The notes: generated by a model from the letters alone, not told the origin. DNA of 64,000 nucleotides from Microbulbifer aggregans (GCF_001750105.1 NZ_CP014143.1:3379501-3443500), one strand, 5' to 3'; positions 45,523 through 54,698 are shown, counted from the first letter of the stretch. Numbers and translations are program-made.

Positions 45523-45588
45523 AGCCGGAGCAGCGAGCATTCACTTTGCCGCTCCGGCTACCGGGGCGGCGCCCTCAGGCACCGCCCT
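45523..45588 (-). other. Two hairpins between the TonB receptor and transporter genes
   Basis: AGCCGGAGC/GCTCCGGCT (45523-45531 with 45551-45559) and GGGCGG...CCGCCC (about 45563-45588). No U-run follows on the minus strand. They may partly stop or stabilise the receptor mRNA so that the abundant receptor is made in excess of downstream genes. Confidence 0.45.
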
Positions 45589-45602
45589 TCCTTCAGCTTC
45601 GC

Positions 45603-48410
45603 TTAGAAGGCGTAGCTGTAACGGAGGGTCATAAAGCGACCCATGGAGCTGTGATTGAAGTGATCCACGTTGGCACCGGTACCCAGTACCAGAGGCGGCT
45701 CTTCGTCCAGCAGGTTGTTGATACGCAGACTCGCATAGCTACCGTTGTTGAAGTCGCGGCTCAGGCTCAGGTCAAACACGGTCCAGGAATCCACTTCAAC
45801 CTCAGCGTTGTCCGGCAGACCAACGGCCTCAAGAACCCGCGGGCTCGGGTCATCCATATAGCTATGGGTGTAGCGGGCACCAAGCTGGGCACTCCAGTCC
45901 TCATAGCGCCAGCGCAGGGAGGTGTTGGCCAGCCAGCGCGGGTAGGTGTACTGGCCGGCTTCACTCACGATTCCCAGAGCGTCGGAAGGCAGCTTGTCGA
46001 ACTCAGTCAGATAAGTGCCATCCAGAACAAAGCGGAAGCTGCCCCAGTTTTCGGTATCGAAGTACTGGGTGAACGCCATGTCCACACCATTGGTTTTCTG
46101 CCAACCCAGATTGGTCAGCTCGAAGTGGGAATCGATCACGAAGCCATTGGCAACCTCGAGGCCCGGTTGACCGGTAGGCAATTCACCCTCGCCTACTACC
46201 GGGTATTCGCCACTCAGGGCGCGCAGGATGAAGTCATCCTCTTCTACGCCTACCAGGTTTTCGTGTTCGATATTCCAGTAGTCGATGGTCAGCTCGGTGT
46301 CAGCAAAAGGCTTCAGCAGGAAACCAGCGCCCCAGGTGGTCGCAGTCTCCGGCATCAGATCATCATTGCTCACTTCCTCGGACAACAGTGCCTCACCATC
46401 TTCATCGGCAAAGCCATCACAGGCCGCCGGGGTCACAGAACAATCCACTGTGTAGCTGCTCAGCAGAGTGCCAGCACCGACCTGCGCCAGAGACGGCGCA
46501 CGGAACGAGGTGGACCAGTTACTACGGAAAATAATGGCATCGTTGAATGCGTGGCGCAGGGCGATTTTCGGGTTGGTGTCACCACCAAAGCTGTCGTAGT
46601 AGTCGTAACGGACAGCCACTTGCAGCTCGGTATTCGCCGCCACCGGAATCATCTGCTCCATGTACACCGCCCACTGGTCGCGTTCGGCGTCGGCGGAAGT
46701 GGAGCTAAAGCCGAGGATCGGCTCCGGATTCAGGGTAGTGGATACCGCATCCCCTGAAGGCGTGTCTTCTACGGTTTCGCGACGGAACTCCGCCCCCACA
46801 GCGACCTGGATGGCGCCAGCAGGCAGCTCGATCCAGGAACCCGACAGGTTGCCATCGATAGCGTAAAGGCTGGAAACACCCTCACGCTTCGCATCGGTAC
46901 GCACGTAGTCGTTTACAACATCGAGCTGTTCTGCCTGTCCATCGAAGGGGTTGTACCACGCAGTGGTTTTACCATTGGCTTCACAGGTTTCGCCGCTGAA
47001 GCTTGCACCCGGACGAACCAGGTCCACATCCCAGCGATTAACGATTGTGCCATCGGTGCACAGGTTGCCCAGCGCAGCATTGTAGAAAGCTTCCGAGTTA
47101 TAGAGGCCGGAAATGCCGCGCTGCTCGGACTCGCTGCGACCAACATTGGCTGCCACTTCCCAGTCCCAGCCATTCAGGTCACCACGCAGGCCCGAAACCA
47201 GGCGCATGGACTGGCTTTCTACTTCAACGGCACGCGGGTCGGGGAACTTACCCCAGGAAAAAATTGGGAACCCGTAAAAATCGCTGAATTCATCTGTCGG
47301 AGCGTCCGGGCTAAACGAGCCCTCTTCGACGATATCTGCCTTCAATTCTTCCGGCCACAGAGGGCTCTCCGGATCAAAAGGCGCACGGCTGAAATTAGCC
47401 GGAGAGCCTGTTCCCTGGGACTGGTTCATTTGCACCATGGCAGTGTTGAACCACTCCACGTTGTCGGTCAACTGATAGTTGAAGGTGCCGACCAGGCTGG
47501 CACTCTCGTACTCGTCTTGGGTAGCGACATACGCATTGGTATTGAACTCGCAGTATTCACCGAAGCTACCAAAGCCGAACTGATCTTCCGGGCAGCCACC
47601 AGTTGCCGGAGCTTCAGTCTGGTCGTAGTACATGGAGTACAGGTCGTTAAAGCTGGGATAGATCCCCTGCTGGCTCGGACGGATGGAGTTGGCGGTAATA
47701 TCGCGGTCACGATCATACAGCGCATTGCGAGTAAAGAAGTCCGCCACCAGCATGGTGTGGCTGCGCTCGCCCTTGTGGCCCCAGACCCAGTTCAGATTGT
47801 ATTTACCTTCATCGGAGCCTGCGGTGGAGTTACCGTGAGTCAGGGTAATTTCGCTGCCTTCAAAATCGTCACGCAATACAAAGTTGACTACGCCAGCAAC
47901 CGCGTCTGCACCATAGGTTGCAGCGGCACCGCTCGGCAGAACTTCAACGCGCTCAATCGCAGAAAGGGGAATGGAGTTCACATCGACGAAGGACTCCTGT
48001 CCCTTGGCGAAGGAGCTGACGGAGACCCGGCGGCCATTCACCAGCACCAACGTTGAAGATGCACCCAGACCACGCAGGGAAACGCCCGCTGCACCCGGGG
48101 GAGTATTGCTGGACAGAGGACCAGCCGTGGCGGTGGAGAAAGTACCACTGCCGCCACCGGTCTGGGTCAGCTCCTGCAACAGTTCAATCGGAGAGGTCGC
48201 GCCGGATGCTTCAATTTCATCGCGGCCGATCTGAACAACCTGTACCGCCCCCTCAGTGTCCAGTCCCTTGATATGAGTACCGGTGACGACTACCTCTTCA
48301 ACGGCCTCCTCTACGGGTCGCGGCGCTTCCTGTGCATAAACGCTACCGCTAACCAGAGAACAACCGATTGCCACGCGAATGGCCTGGTAGAGATGGGTTC
48401 TCTTATTCAT
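45603..48410 (-). CDS. TonB-dependent outer-membrane receptor
   Basis: 935 residues: signal peptide (cleavage near YAQ, about residue 27), a TonB box-like EEVVVTGTH, a plug domain (about 40-190, ending GADAVAGVVNFVLRDDFEG) and a 22-stranded barrel ending in a C-terminal Phe (TLRYSYAF). It resembles the large receptors used by marine gammaproteobacteria for peptides or glycans rather than siderophore receptors. In this locus it probably brings cyanophycin fragments across the outer membrane. Ribosome-binding site GAGGGA. A leader of about 370 nt is implied by the promoter at 48789-48817. Confidence 0.92.
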   Translation of the reverse strand: MNKRTHLYQAIRVAIGCSLVSGSVYAQEAPRPVEEAVEEVVVTGTHIKGLDTEGAVQVVQIGRDEIEASGATSPIELLQELTQTGGGSGTFSTATAGPLSSNTPPGAAGVSLRGLGASSTLVLVNGRRVSVSSFAKGQESFVDVNSIPLSAIERVEVLPSGAAATYGADAVAGVVNFVLRDDFEGSEITLTHGNSTAGSDEGKYNLNWVWGHKGERSHTMLVADFFTRNALYDRDRDITANSIRPSQQGIYPSFNDLYSMYYDQTEAPATGGCPEDQFGFGSFGEYCEFNTNAYVATQDEYESASLVGTFNYQLTDNVEWFNTAMVQMNQSQGTGSPANFSRAPFDPESPLWPEELKADIVEEGSFSPDAPTDEFSDFYGFPIFSWGKFPDPRAVEVESQSMRLVSGLRGDLNGWDWEVAANVGRSESEQRGISGLYNSEAFYNAALGNLCTDGTIVNRWDVDLVRPGASFSGETCEANGKTTAWYNPFDGQAEQLDVVNDYVRTDAKREGVSSLYAIDGNLSGSWIELPAGAIQVAVGAEFRRETVEDTPSGDAVSTTLNPEPILGFSSTSADAERDQWAVYMEQMIPVAANTELQVAVRYDYYDSFGGDTNPKIALRHAFNDAIIFRSNWSTSFRAPSLAQVGAGTLLSSYTVDCSVTPAACDGFADEDGEALLSEEVSNDDLMPETATTWGAGFLLKPFADTELTIDYWNIEHENLVGVEEDDFILRALSGEYPVVGEGELPTGQPGLEVANGFVIDSHFELTNLGWQKTNGVDMAFTQYFDTENWGSFRFVLDGTYLTEFDKLPSDALGIVSEAGQYTYPRWLANTSLRWRYEDWSAQLGARYTHSYMDDPSPRVLEAVGLPDNAEVEVDSWTVFDLSLSRDFNNGSYASLRINNLLDEEPPLVLGTGANVDHFNHSSMGRFMTLRYSYAF

Positions 48411-48592
48411 TGTGATTCCCTCATTGTTGAAACCTTTGGCCTTTTTATTGGTGAATTCTTTGCAGCATTGCGGGCAATGCAGCCTAACGGAATCGGCTCA
48501 CCGGTAACGGGCACAAGGCACCATGCTCAAGGCATAGCTATCTTGCGTTGGGTTGCTTGGCAATAAGGCGGGGAAACAGAAAATCCGACTTA

Positions 48593-48658
48593 TAGCTTCC
48601 TTGTGCTCGGCAGCACGCTCAACACTTCAGAGCGTCCGGTCGTGCCGAAGGGAAGCTA
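48593..48658 (-). promoter_or_regulatory. Structured element in the TonB receptor leader
   Basis: TAGCTTCC and GGAAGCTA (48593-48600, 48651-48658) form an outer 8-bp helix. It encloses two candidate inner hairpins in minus-strand reading (CGCTC/GAGCG and GTGCT/AGCAC). It lies in the transcribed leader about 180 nt before the receptor start. No known riboswitch family is recognised. Confidence 0.45.
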
Positions 48659-48787
48659 CTCGTCAAACCACTCGCTGAGGTAGTAGTTGGCAGAGCAGCG
48701 CTCGACAGCAGCAGTTATTACCACATTGCTTGAGTTCATAGCGCTTGGAGTTGGCTGGTTTAAGTTCTTATGAGCAAACTTCAGAGT

Positions 48788-48817
48788 TTTTGTATCACGG
48801 TGACAAAATGCTGTAAA
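48788..48817 (-). promoter_or_regulatory. Candidate TonB receptor promoter with overlapping inverted repeat
   Basis: On the minus strand TTTACA (48812-48817), a 17-nt spacer and TACAAA (48789-48794) resemble a sigma-70 promoter. TTTTGT-N9-ACAAAA (48788-48808) overlaps the -10 box and the spacer and is a candidate operator. Confidence 0.45.
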
Positions 48818-48934
48818 GCCTTTCTGATAGAGCACAGAAGTCGGCGGTTTCAGTCAGTTAAAACCAAATTATCTTTCGCTTCAGAACAAAAAATATACGA
48901 CCTCCCAGGTCTGACAGAGGGGGAACATCGTCAC

Positions 48935-48974
48935 TAAAAGCGAAGCCGGCTTGGGAATTTCACCCAAGCCGGCT
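48935..48974 (-). terminator. Terminator after the second cyanophycinase gene
   Basis: A perfect 12-bp stem (48944-48955 with 48963-48974, 7-nt loop) is followed on the minus strand by CGCTTTTAG. It lies 35 nt after the stop at 49009. Confidence 0.8.
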
Positions 48975-49008
48975 ACAGGAAAGTGACCAGCCCTTCAGGG
49001 CTGTACTC

Positions 49009-50403
49009 TTACTGGTACGGCTGATTGATGTAGAAGCTATTATTGCGACCGTCAATACCGATCCGCTTGGGCGATACCGTCGTTGCCCCGGTCAGAATGT
49101 TGTACTCATCAAATTCGGATAGCTTGTAGCGCAGCACGTCTTCATAAATGACCGGAGAGCCACAACTGGCCTGAGTGCGTGAGCTGGTCGCATCCTCGGC
49201 CAGGACATAGACATTACCGCTGCCGTCCACGACACCCTGACCATCACTGGTGAAGAAGATCGAAGTGGCCTCGTCTACACCGATCCCACGGATGCCATTG
49301 GGCAAACCTGCCATAAAGGCCATCAGGCGCCCCATGCGATCACGCTCGGCAAAGTGGGTATCGACGATCACATCCTTCATGGTCGGGGCGCTGAGGAAGC
49401 TAGTGGAAATATTGATGTACTCGTGACACAGGTCCGTCACGGCTTCAGAAGAGTAGGCGCCCAGGACGCCATCCGGATCATAGATATGTTCCGATTGCAC
49501 CGCGGCACCGGCAGAAGTACCTCCCAGAACGCCACCGCGAGCCAGTACCTCATCGAGGGCCGTCTGCAGCGCAGTGCCCTGCCACTGGTTGAGGTAGTCG
49601 GACTGGTCGCCACCAGCAATCCACACGAATTCGGCTGTGCGAACTGCCCAGGCCACATACTCACTTTCCGCATGCTGAGCCCGGTCCACAATCAGTGTCT
49701 CCACCGAGTCAGCACCCAGAATATTGAGCAGATAGTCATTGTAGGCGTCGGTACCCGATGTTCTCAGCACCACCACATCCCCACCGCCGATCAGCGGCTT
49801 CACACGACGGGTAAAAGCATTATCCACGTCGGTACCACCACCCATCACCAGCAGGCCACCACCGGACTGAGATACACAGACATCCGTGGCGTTGCCAGTA
49901 ATAGAGCTGGTCAGCCCACCGGGCTTGGACGGGCGGGCACCCTGCTCACAACTGCCGCCGGTATCACCGCCCCCTGTGTCTCCACCACCGCTACCAGCTC
50001 CAGGTAACCCCGCCACATCCAGAGAATACGCGCCCTGTCCACGGTAACGGGTGACTTTCAGGGTATAGAGGCCAACACCATCGACACTGACACTGGCCGC
50101 TTCAGGCACACTGCTTGTTTCGGCCGAGTAAAGCCGCTGCTGCGGATCGTACAGGTACCAGTCGAAGTCATCGCTACTGTCATGGTCGAGCGAGATGTTC
50201 AGGCTAGCGGGTTCATTGATGTCGAAGTAATACCAGTCCTGATCACGGCGACTGTCGATATCTCCGCTGACTACCTGCGACGAACAGACGGGACCATCGG
50301 CGTCCGCCTCGGCATCATTGGATTCAGTTTCCTGGGAGATGCAGGCCAGTACCCCTTGGCTCGCCAGAGTGAGGGAAAACAGCAAAGCAGTTCTCGCGAA
50401 CAT
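49009..50403 (-). CDS. Exported cyanophycinase with N-terminal PPC domain
   Basis: 464 residues from MFARTALLFS. A signal peptide ends in VLAC, which could also act as a weak lipobox. Residues about 25-135 form a bacterial pre-peptidase C-terminal (PPC) domain (DQDWYYFDINEPASLNISL, then GAYSLDV), a Gly/Asp/Thr-rich linker follows, and about 185-430 is an S51 cyanophycinase domain (VWIAGGDQSDYL, GGTSAGAAVQSE, VDTHFAERDRMGRL). PPC domains are typical of secreted peptidases. Pseudomonas CphE is the known extracellular cyanophycinase with this role. It is transcribed toward the TonB receptor but has its own terminator. Confidence 0.88.
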   Translation of the reverse strand: MFARTALLFSLTLASQGVLACISQETESNDAEADADGPVCSSQVVSGDIDSRRDQDWYYFDINEPASLNISLDHDSSDDFDWYLYDPQQRLYSAETSSVPEAASVSVDGVGLYTLKVTRYRGQGAYSLDVAGLPGAGSGGGDTGGGDTGGSCEQGARPSKPGGLTSSITGNATDVCVSQSGGGLLVMGGGTDVDNAFTRRVKPLIGGGDVVVLRTSGTDAYNDYLLNILGADSVETLIVDRAQHAESEYVAWAVRTAEFVWIAGGDQSDYLNQWQGTALQTALDEVLARGGVLGGTSAGAAVQSEHIYDPDGVLGAYSSEAVTDLCHEYINISTSFLSAPTMKDVIVDTHFAERDRMGRLMAFMAGLPNGIRGIGVDEATSIFFTSDGQGVVDGSGNVYVLAEDATSSRTQASCGSPVIYEDVLRYKLSEFDEYNILTGATTVSPKRIGIDGRNNSFYINQPYQ

Positions 50404-50599
50404 GGTGCGCTCCTTGATGTGCAGTGCCGGCAGTTTCACCGGCTGGTTATTGTTCTGTCATCAAAGGTTAACTGCTTTGTGCTCAACCACCGCGAACCAG
50501 TCGCCCCGGGGTCAAAAACAGGCAAATTCAGGGAATTAGAAGAACATTTTGGAGGGCCTCGGCGCTCTCCCCAAGCGAGAACACCGAGTCAAGAGGTGC

Positions 50600-50908
50600 T
50601 TACAGGCCGCAACCCAGAGCATCCACCAGCATATGCAGCACCAATCCGATACCGAGCAAACGCACAGGCAACCAGGGCAGGAACATCATGGCCCCGTATA
50701 GCGAGATTGGCAGCATTGTGTGCAGAGGGTAGGCATTGATTGCACAGTTTGTCGGTGTTTCAGCAGCTGCAAAAAAGACGCGGTCCAGCGCCACCAGGTT
50801 GGCCGCCACCATGATGAGTGCGGCTCGCTTCCATTGCGAGCGGAAGAAAAACCAGGCCACCGCAATCGGCGCGGCCAGATGCAAAGTCCAGTTGAGGAAA
50901 GGGGGCAT
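50600..50908 (-). CDS. Small membrane protein, DUF6122-like
   Basis: 102 residues with three or four hydrophobic helices. The overall pattern (LNWTLHLAAPIAVAWFFF, AINAYPLHTMLPIS, GLVLHMLVDALGC) follows DUF6122, small membrane proteins of unknown function related to metal-dependent membrane hydrolases. The usual LVDLDH-like segment here reads LVALDR, so two putative ligand residues are changed. The ATG abuts the GntR-family stop (TGA-ATG). Confidence 0.65.
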   Translation of the reverse strand: MPPFLNWTLHLAAPIAVAWFFFRSQWKRAALIMVAANLVALDRVFFAAAETPTNCAINAYPLHTMLPISLYGAMMFLPWLPVRLLGIGLVLHMLVDALGCGL

Positions 50909-51580
50909 TCAGAGAAGCTCCTCAGCAGAAATGGAACCAAGACCCTCTTCGATGTCCTGTCGCACGGCGGTGCGCACCCGGTCAGGGTCTCCGGAGGCGA
51001 TAGCCTCAATCAGGTCCTGATGTCGATCGGGAAGCTCCTGCACACCAAAGCGCTGGAACACCAGGTGCTGAAGCGGTGCAGTCTGCAACCAGAGACTTTC
51101 GATCAGGGAGAGAATGATATGTGGGTTGCCGAGCCGGTAGAGCGTGAAATGAAATTCGAGGTTGGCCGTCACGTACTCTTCGATATCCTTCTCGGCCAGG
51201 GCAGTGGTCACCCGTCCATCCAGTTCACGCAACTGCTCCAGCTCTTCCGGGCCGACATTGGGCAGTGCCTGCTCCGCCGCCTGACACTCCAGAGAAACCC
51301 GCGCAGCGCAAATCTCTGCCAGTTTCTCAGGGGTCATTGTGGGCACCGTTACACGGCGGGTATCGGAGAGTTCCAGCGCCCGCTCAGAGGTCAGTCGGCG
51401 CAGTGCTTCACGCACCGGCATCGGGCTGCAATCGAGTTCGGCGGCCAGTCCACGGATGGTAATGGCATGCCCTGGCAGAAACTTTCCCCGCAGGATGGCA
51501 TCCCGAACCTGGTAGTAAACCCGCTCCTGCGTAGTGCGGTACTCTTCCTGGGGGACATTGAACTCCTGCGAGATGGTCAT
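50909..51580 (-). CDS. GntR-family (FadR/FCD subfamily) transcriptional regulator
   Basis: 223 residues. A winged helix-turn-helix (about 20-85; ILRGKFLPGHAITIRGLAAELDCSPMPVREALRRL) is followed by an FCD ligand-binding domain with metal-type His and Asp residues (NLEFHFTLYR, then DRHQDLIEAI). FCD regulators usually repress catabolic genes for small organic acids. Its start overlaps the patatin-like stop by 4 nt (ATGA), so the three genes form one operon. Target unknown. Confidence 0.9.
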   Translation of the reverse strand: MTISQEFNVPQEEYRTTQERVYYQVRDAILRGKFLPGHAITIRGLAAELDCSPMPVREALRRLTSERALELSDTRRVTVPTMTPEKLAEICAARVSLECQAAEQALPNVGPEELEQLRELDGRVTTALAEKDIEEYVTANLEFHFTLYRLGNPHIILSLIESLWLQTAPLQHLVFQRFGVQELPDRHQDLIEAIASGDPDRVRTAVRQDIEEGLGSISAEELL

Positions 51581-52683
51581 GCGGCACTCACCCTTGGCAG
51601 ACGGTGGAGGACATCATCGGCCCCTACCTCAATTATGTGATCAGCAATCCTGCCAGTCTGCCACAGTTCATGAAAATCCTCCGCTACCTGTCGGCTGGCA
51701 TCCACAACAGCGTGCCAATACTTCAGGCGCTCCTCCGTACTCAAACGGACGAAATCATCCCTATCCGGGATCTTGCCGTAGGGCAGACCCGCCACGAATC
51801 CGGGCGAGGGAGCGATCAGCAGCGTGTTCTCCATCGCGCCACCCCGCACCCAGCGCCATGTCAGGCTCTTGTCGAACCAGCCAGGTACCATGTATGGGAA
51901 GAAATGCGGGTACAGCGCCAACCCTTCGGGGCGCTCAAACCCCAGGTCGAAGTGGTAATCGGTAATCCCGCCATCGCGATAGTTGCCGGGAGGCGCACCA
52001 TGCGGATCACGAATTCCCGCCATCACCAGCGGAATGGAGCCACTGGCGAGCACTGCCGGGCAGACGTTTTCCTGATTCAGGGTCACATCCATTGTGCGGA
52101 GATTGCGAAACCGCACCCGCGATTCAGCACCGGCGTGGAATACCACCCTGTCCCAGAAGGCACTGAGGCTATTGCGGGTCACGGCATTCGCCAGGGCTGA
52201 AGTGAGCAGGGCCGGCGCCAGCACGGCACGGCGCTCACTCGCCAGTGGTCCCCGGCCACGCACCGTCACGAAATGACTCTGCCAGATGGTGTTTTCAGCC
52301 ACCTGACGGGCACCGTCACGCCCCAGTACGCCATCGAGTATTTTGCCGGCGGCTGCGGTGATCTCCGCCGGCATGGGCTTGCCGGAATCATAGATCTGGT
52401 TGATGTATCCGTGCTCGAGCCGCTCCAGTGCTGACATGGGGTCATCCATGGCGTAGCACATGTTGCGGAAACTACCGATGGAGGAGCCGAGAGTGACGAT
52501 GGGATCCCGCCGTTCACGGAAAAACTCGCCGATCAAAACCCGGTCGAGCTGGCTGATCACCAGCCATTTGGGCCCACCCGACGCACCGATGAGGGTAGAT
52601 ACCTGCTGGGGTTGCAATCCCTCTTCACGAATACGCCGGGCCGCATTGGAGCCCGCCAGCAATACACAGCTTGGCTTTTTCAC
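51577..52683 (-). CDS. Patatin-like phospholipase
   Basis: 368 residues. The GASGGPKW oxyanion-type loop, the nucleophile elbow LGSSIGSFR and the catalytic Asp in NYRDGGITDYHFDL form a patatin Ser-Asp dyad, although the usual GxSxG is G-S-S-I-G. No signal peptide is visible, so it is probably cytoplasmic. It likely hydrolyses lipid acyl esters; the natural substrate is unknown. It heads a three-gene operon with GntR and DUF6122-like genes. Confidence 0.85.
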   Translation of the reverse strand: MKKPSCVLLAGSNAARRIREEGLQPQQVSTLIGASGGPKWLVISQLDRVLIGEFFRERRDPIVTLGSSIGSFRNMCYAMDDPMSALERLEHGYINQIYDSGKPMPAEITAAAGKILDGVLGRDGARQVAENTIWQSHFVTVRGRGPLASERRAVLAPALLTSALANAVTRNSLSAFWDRVVFHAGAESRVRFRNLRTMDVTLNQENVCPAVLASGSIPLVMAGIRDPHGAPPGNYRDGGITDYHFDLGFERPEGLALYPHFFPYMVPGWFDKSLTWRWVRGGAMENTLLIAPSPGFVAGLPYGKIPDRDDFVRLSTEERLKYWHAVVDASRQVAEDFHELWQTGRIADHIIEVGADDVLHRLPRVSAA

Positions 52684-52786
52684 TAAAAATCTCTATTACA
52701 CGCGACGACCTTGTCATCGCATATTCTCATTCTGTTTCGGTAGCGGCTCGGCAGGTAAGGCGCCTCTCCCCAGCGCCCTACCCGGC

Positions 52787-53227
52787 TTACCACTCGCCGG
52801 TGTTTTCCATGGATGCCCAGGGCTCCTGGGGTTCCAGGGACTCCCCCTTCTGCAGCAGCTCGATGGAGATGCCGTCTGGCGAGCGAACGAATGCCATGTG
52901 ACCGTCACGGGGCGGACGGTTGATCGTCACACCTTCATCCATTAGTCGCTGGCAGATGGCGTAGATATTATCCACACGGTAGGCGAGATGGCCAAAATTG
53001 CGCCCGCCGCTGTAGCTTTCCGGGTCCCAGTTGTAGGTCAGTTCCAGTAGCGGTGCCTTGTTCTCGCGGGCGCTCTCCGCGTCGCCAGGGGCCGCCAGGA
53101 ATACGAGGGTGAAGCGCCCCTTGTCATTATCCATACGGCTGACTTCCTGCAAGCCCAGCTTTTCGCAGTAAAACTTGAGAGACTCCTCAAGGTTCGCAAC
53201 GCGTACCATGGTGTGCAGATATTCCAT
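52787..53227 (-). CDS. gloA: Lactoylglutathione lyase (glyoxalase I)
   Basis: 146 residues from [10 protein letters not shown] (ATG 53225-53227). The four metal ligands of GloA are present in order: His in YLHTMVRV, Glu in LLELTYNW, His in NFGHLAYRV and Glu in GISIELLQ. It converts the methylglyoxal-glutathione hemithioacetal to S-lactoylglutathione. The frame extends 12 codons upstream without a good site. The gene is monocistronic, next to the class V PLP enzyme on the other strand. Confidence 0.92.
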   Translation of the reverse strand: MEYLHTMVRVANLEESLKFYCEKLGLQEVSRMDNDKGRFTLVFLAAPGDAESARENKAPLLELTYNWDPESYSGGRNFGHLAYRVDNIYAICQRLMDEGVTINRPPRDGHMAFVRSPDGISIELLQKGESLEPQEPWASMENTGEW

Positions 53228-53425
53228 CGGATAACTCCTCATCAGGTTGGGAAAAGAGCGCATTAAACGGCGCCATCGCCGCCAAGGCCAATTGATTGCG
53301 TAGATTCCTTCAATAGACCAGGCGAATTGCTGACTGGGTGGCTCAACGCTGTGCGATTATAGTGGCGGAAAGGCTACAATCGCCGCAGCACAATAAAAGT
53401 TCACCGGACCGGACACCAGTTCCAA

Positions 53426-54598
53426 ATGTATCAGAAATACTATCGAGAATTTTTACAGGCCTCAGCAGCGGCCCCGGATGCCAAGTACCCGACCCTGCAT
53501 ATGGCCTGCCACTCCCACCACTTTTGGCCCGACGTGACCCGGGAGGCCATGCTGGATTACTGGAGCGATGCTGCACAGCACGTCGACAGCAAGTGGGAAC
53601 TGATTTTTGGTGAAAAAATCCCCGACTGGCAGCGCGCGGTTGCACAGACACTCAATCTCCCTGCCCCGGAACGCATCGCCATCGCGCCCAATACCCACGA
53701 GCTGGTCTACCGCCTGATCAGCGCGTTCGACCCGACCAGACCGCTGCGCATCCTGACGACAGATGGAGAGTTCTACAGCTTCGCCCGCCAGTTACAGAGG
53801 CTGGAGGAAGAGCCCAACGTCGAAATCACCCGCGTCCATCGGGAACCATTCGACACCCTGGCTGAGCGCTTTGAACAGGAACTTCACCGCGGTGATTACC
53901 AGCTCGCCTACGCAAGCCAGGTGTTTTTCGGCTCCGGTGTAGTATTCCCGCGCCTACTGGAAATCGCCGCCAACAAGCCAGAGCGCACCGAGTTCGTTAT
54001 CGACGGTTATCACGGCTTTTATGCACTGCCCACTGATCTCGGCGCAGTGGCTGACAAGATATTCTACACCGCGGGCTCCTACAAATATCTCGGCGCCGGC
54101 GAGGGGCTCTGCTTTATGAGCATTCCCAAAGACTGCACCCTGCGCCCGCGCAACACCGGCTGGTTCGCCGAGCTCGCGGAGCTTGAAAACCGCGCAGACC
54201 GTGTGGGTTATGCCGATAACTGGCTGAGGTTCGCCGGCGCCACGATGGACTACACGGCACTGTACCGGGGGCTCGCGGTCATGCAGCAGTTCGCCCGCGA
54301 TGGGGTGACAGTGGAGAAGATCCACCAGTACGTGAAACAAGCACAACAGCGCTTCCTTGAGACCATGGACAGCGCAGAGCACCCACTGTTAAACCGCGAC
54401 AACCTGATTCATCACGACCTGCAGAATGGCCACGGACATTTCTTCACGTTCGACTGCACCACTGCAGAGAAATCCGGGCAACTCCAGGAAGAGCTATTGC
54501 AACGCGGAGTTCTGTGCGATCGACGCCAGCGCTTGCTGCGCCTTGGCTTTGCAATTTATCACGGAGAGAAAGAGCATTACCGGCAGGTTTTTGACTGA
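53426..54598 (+). CDS. Class V aminotransferase-fold PLP enzyme (kynureninase-like)
   Basis: 390 residues. The fold has a DGYHGF cofactor Asp and a PLP lysine in AGSYKYLGAGEGLCFM. The N-terminal HMACHSHHFWPDVTREAM and the large-domain FTFDCTTAEKSGQLQ segments are closest to kynureninase-like members. It may be a kynureninase, a cysteine desulfurase-like enzyme or an unknown lyase. No strong Shine-Dalgarno. No tryptophan-degradation genes adjoin it, so the substrate stays open. Confidence 0.78.
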   Translation: MYQKYYREFLQASAAAPDAKYPTLHMACHSHHFWPDVTREAMLDYWSDAAQHVDSKWELIFGEKIPDWQRAVAQTLNLPAPERIAIAPNTHELVYRLISAFDPTRPLRILTTDGEFYSFARQLQRLEEEPNVEITRVHREPFDTLAERFEQELHRGDYQLAYASQVFFGSGVVFPRLLEIAANKPERTEFVIDGYHGFYALPTDLGAVADKIFYTAGSYKYLGAGEGLCFMSIPKDCTLRPRNTGWFAELAELENRADRVGYADNWLRFAGATMDYTALYRGLAVMQQFARDGVTVEKIHQYVKQAQQRFLETMDSAEHPLLNRDNLIHHDLQNGHGHFFTFDCTTAEKSGQLQEELLQRGVLCDRRQRLLRLGFAIYHGEKEHYRQVFD

Positions 54599-54698
54599 TA
54601 CTCGATCAGCGCACTCAGCCAGCGTTCAGCTTGCAGAGACTAGGATGAGTTTTTCGATGGCCCGTCAGCCGGGCTGCCATTTAATAAAGGAAGATGTC

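Larger units (their letters stand above)
48411..49008. other. Intergenic region upstream of the TonB receptor
   Basis: 598 bp with no credible gene. From left to right it holds the long receptor leader with a folded element (48593-48658), a candidate promoter with an inverted repeat (48788-48817) and, at the right end, the terminator of the second cyanophycinase gene. Confidence 0.7.

Noticed and set aside
44445..46757. A 770-codon open frame on the plus strand
   Set aside because: It lies wholly antisense to the transporter and TonB receptor genes, has no family resemblance and is rich in residues expected from GC-skewed antisense frames.
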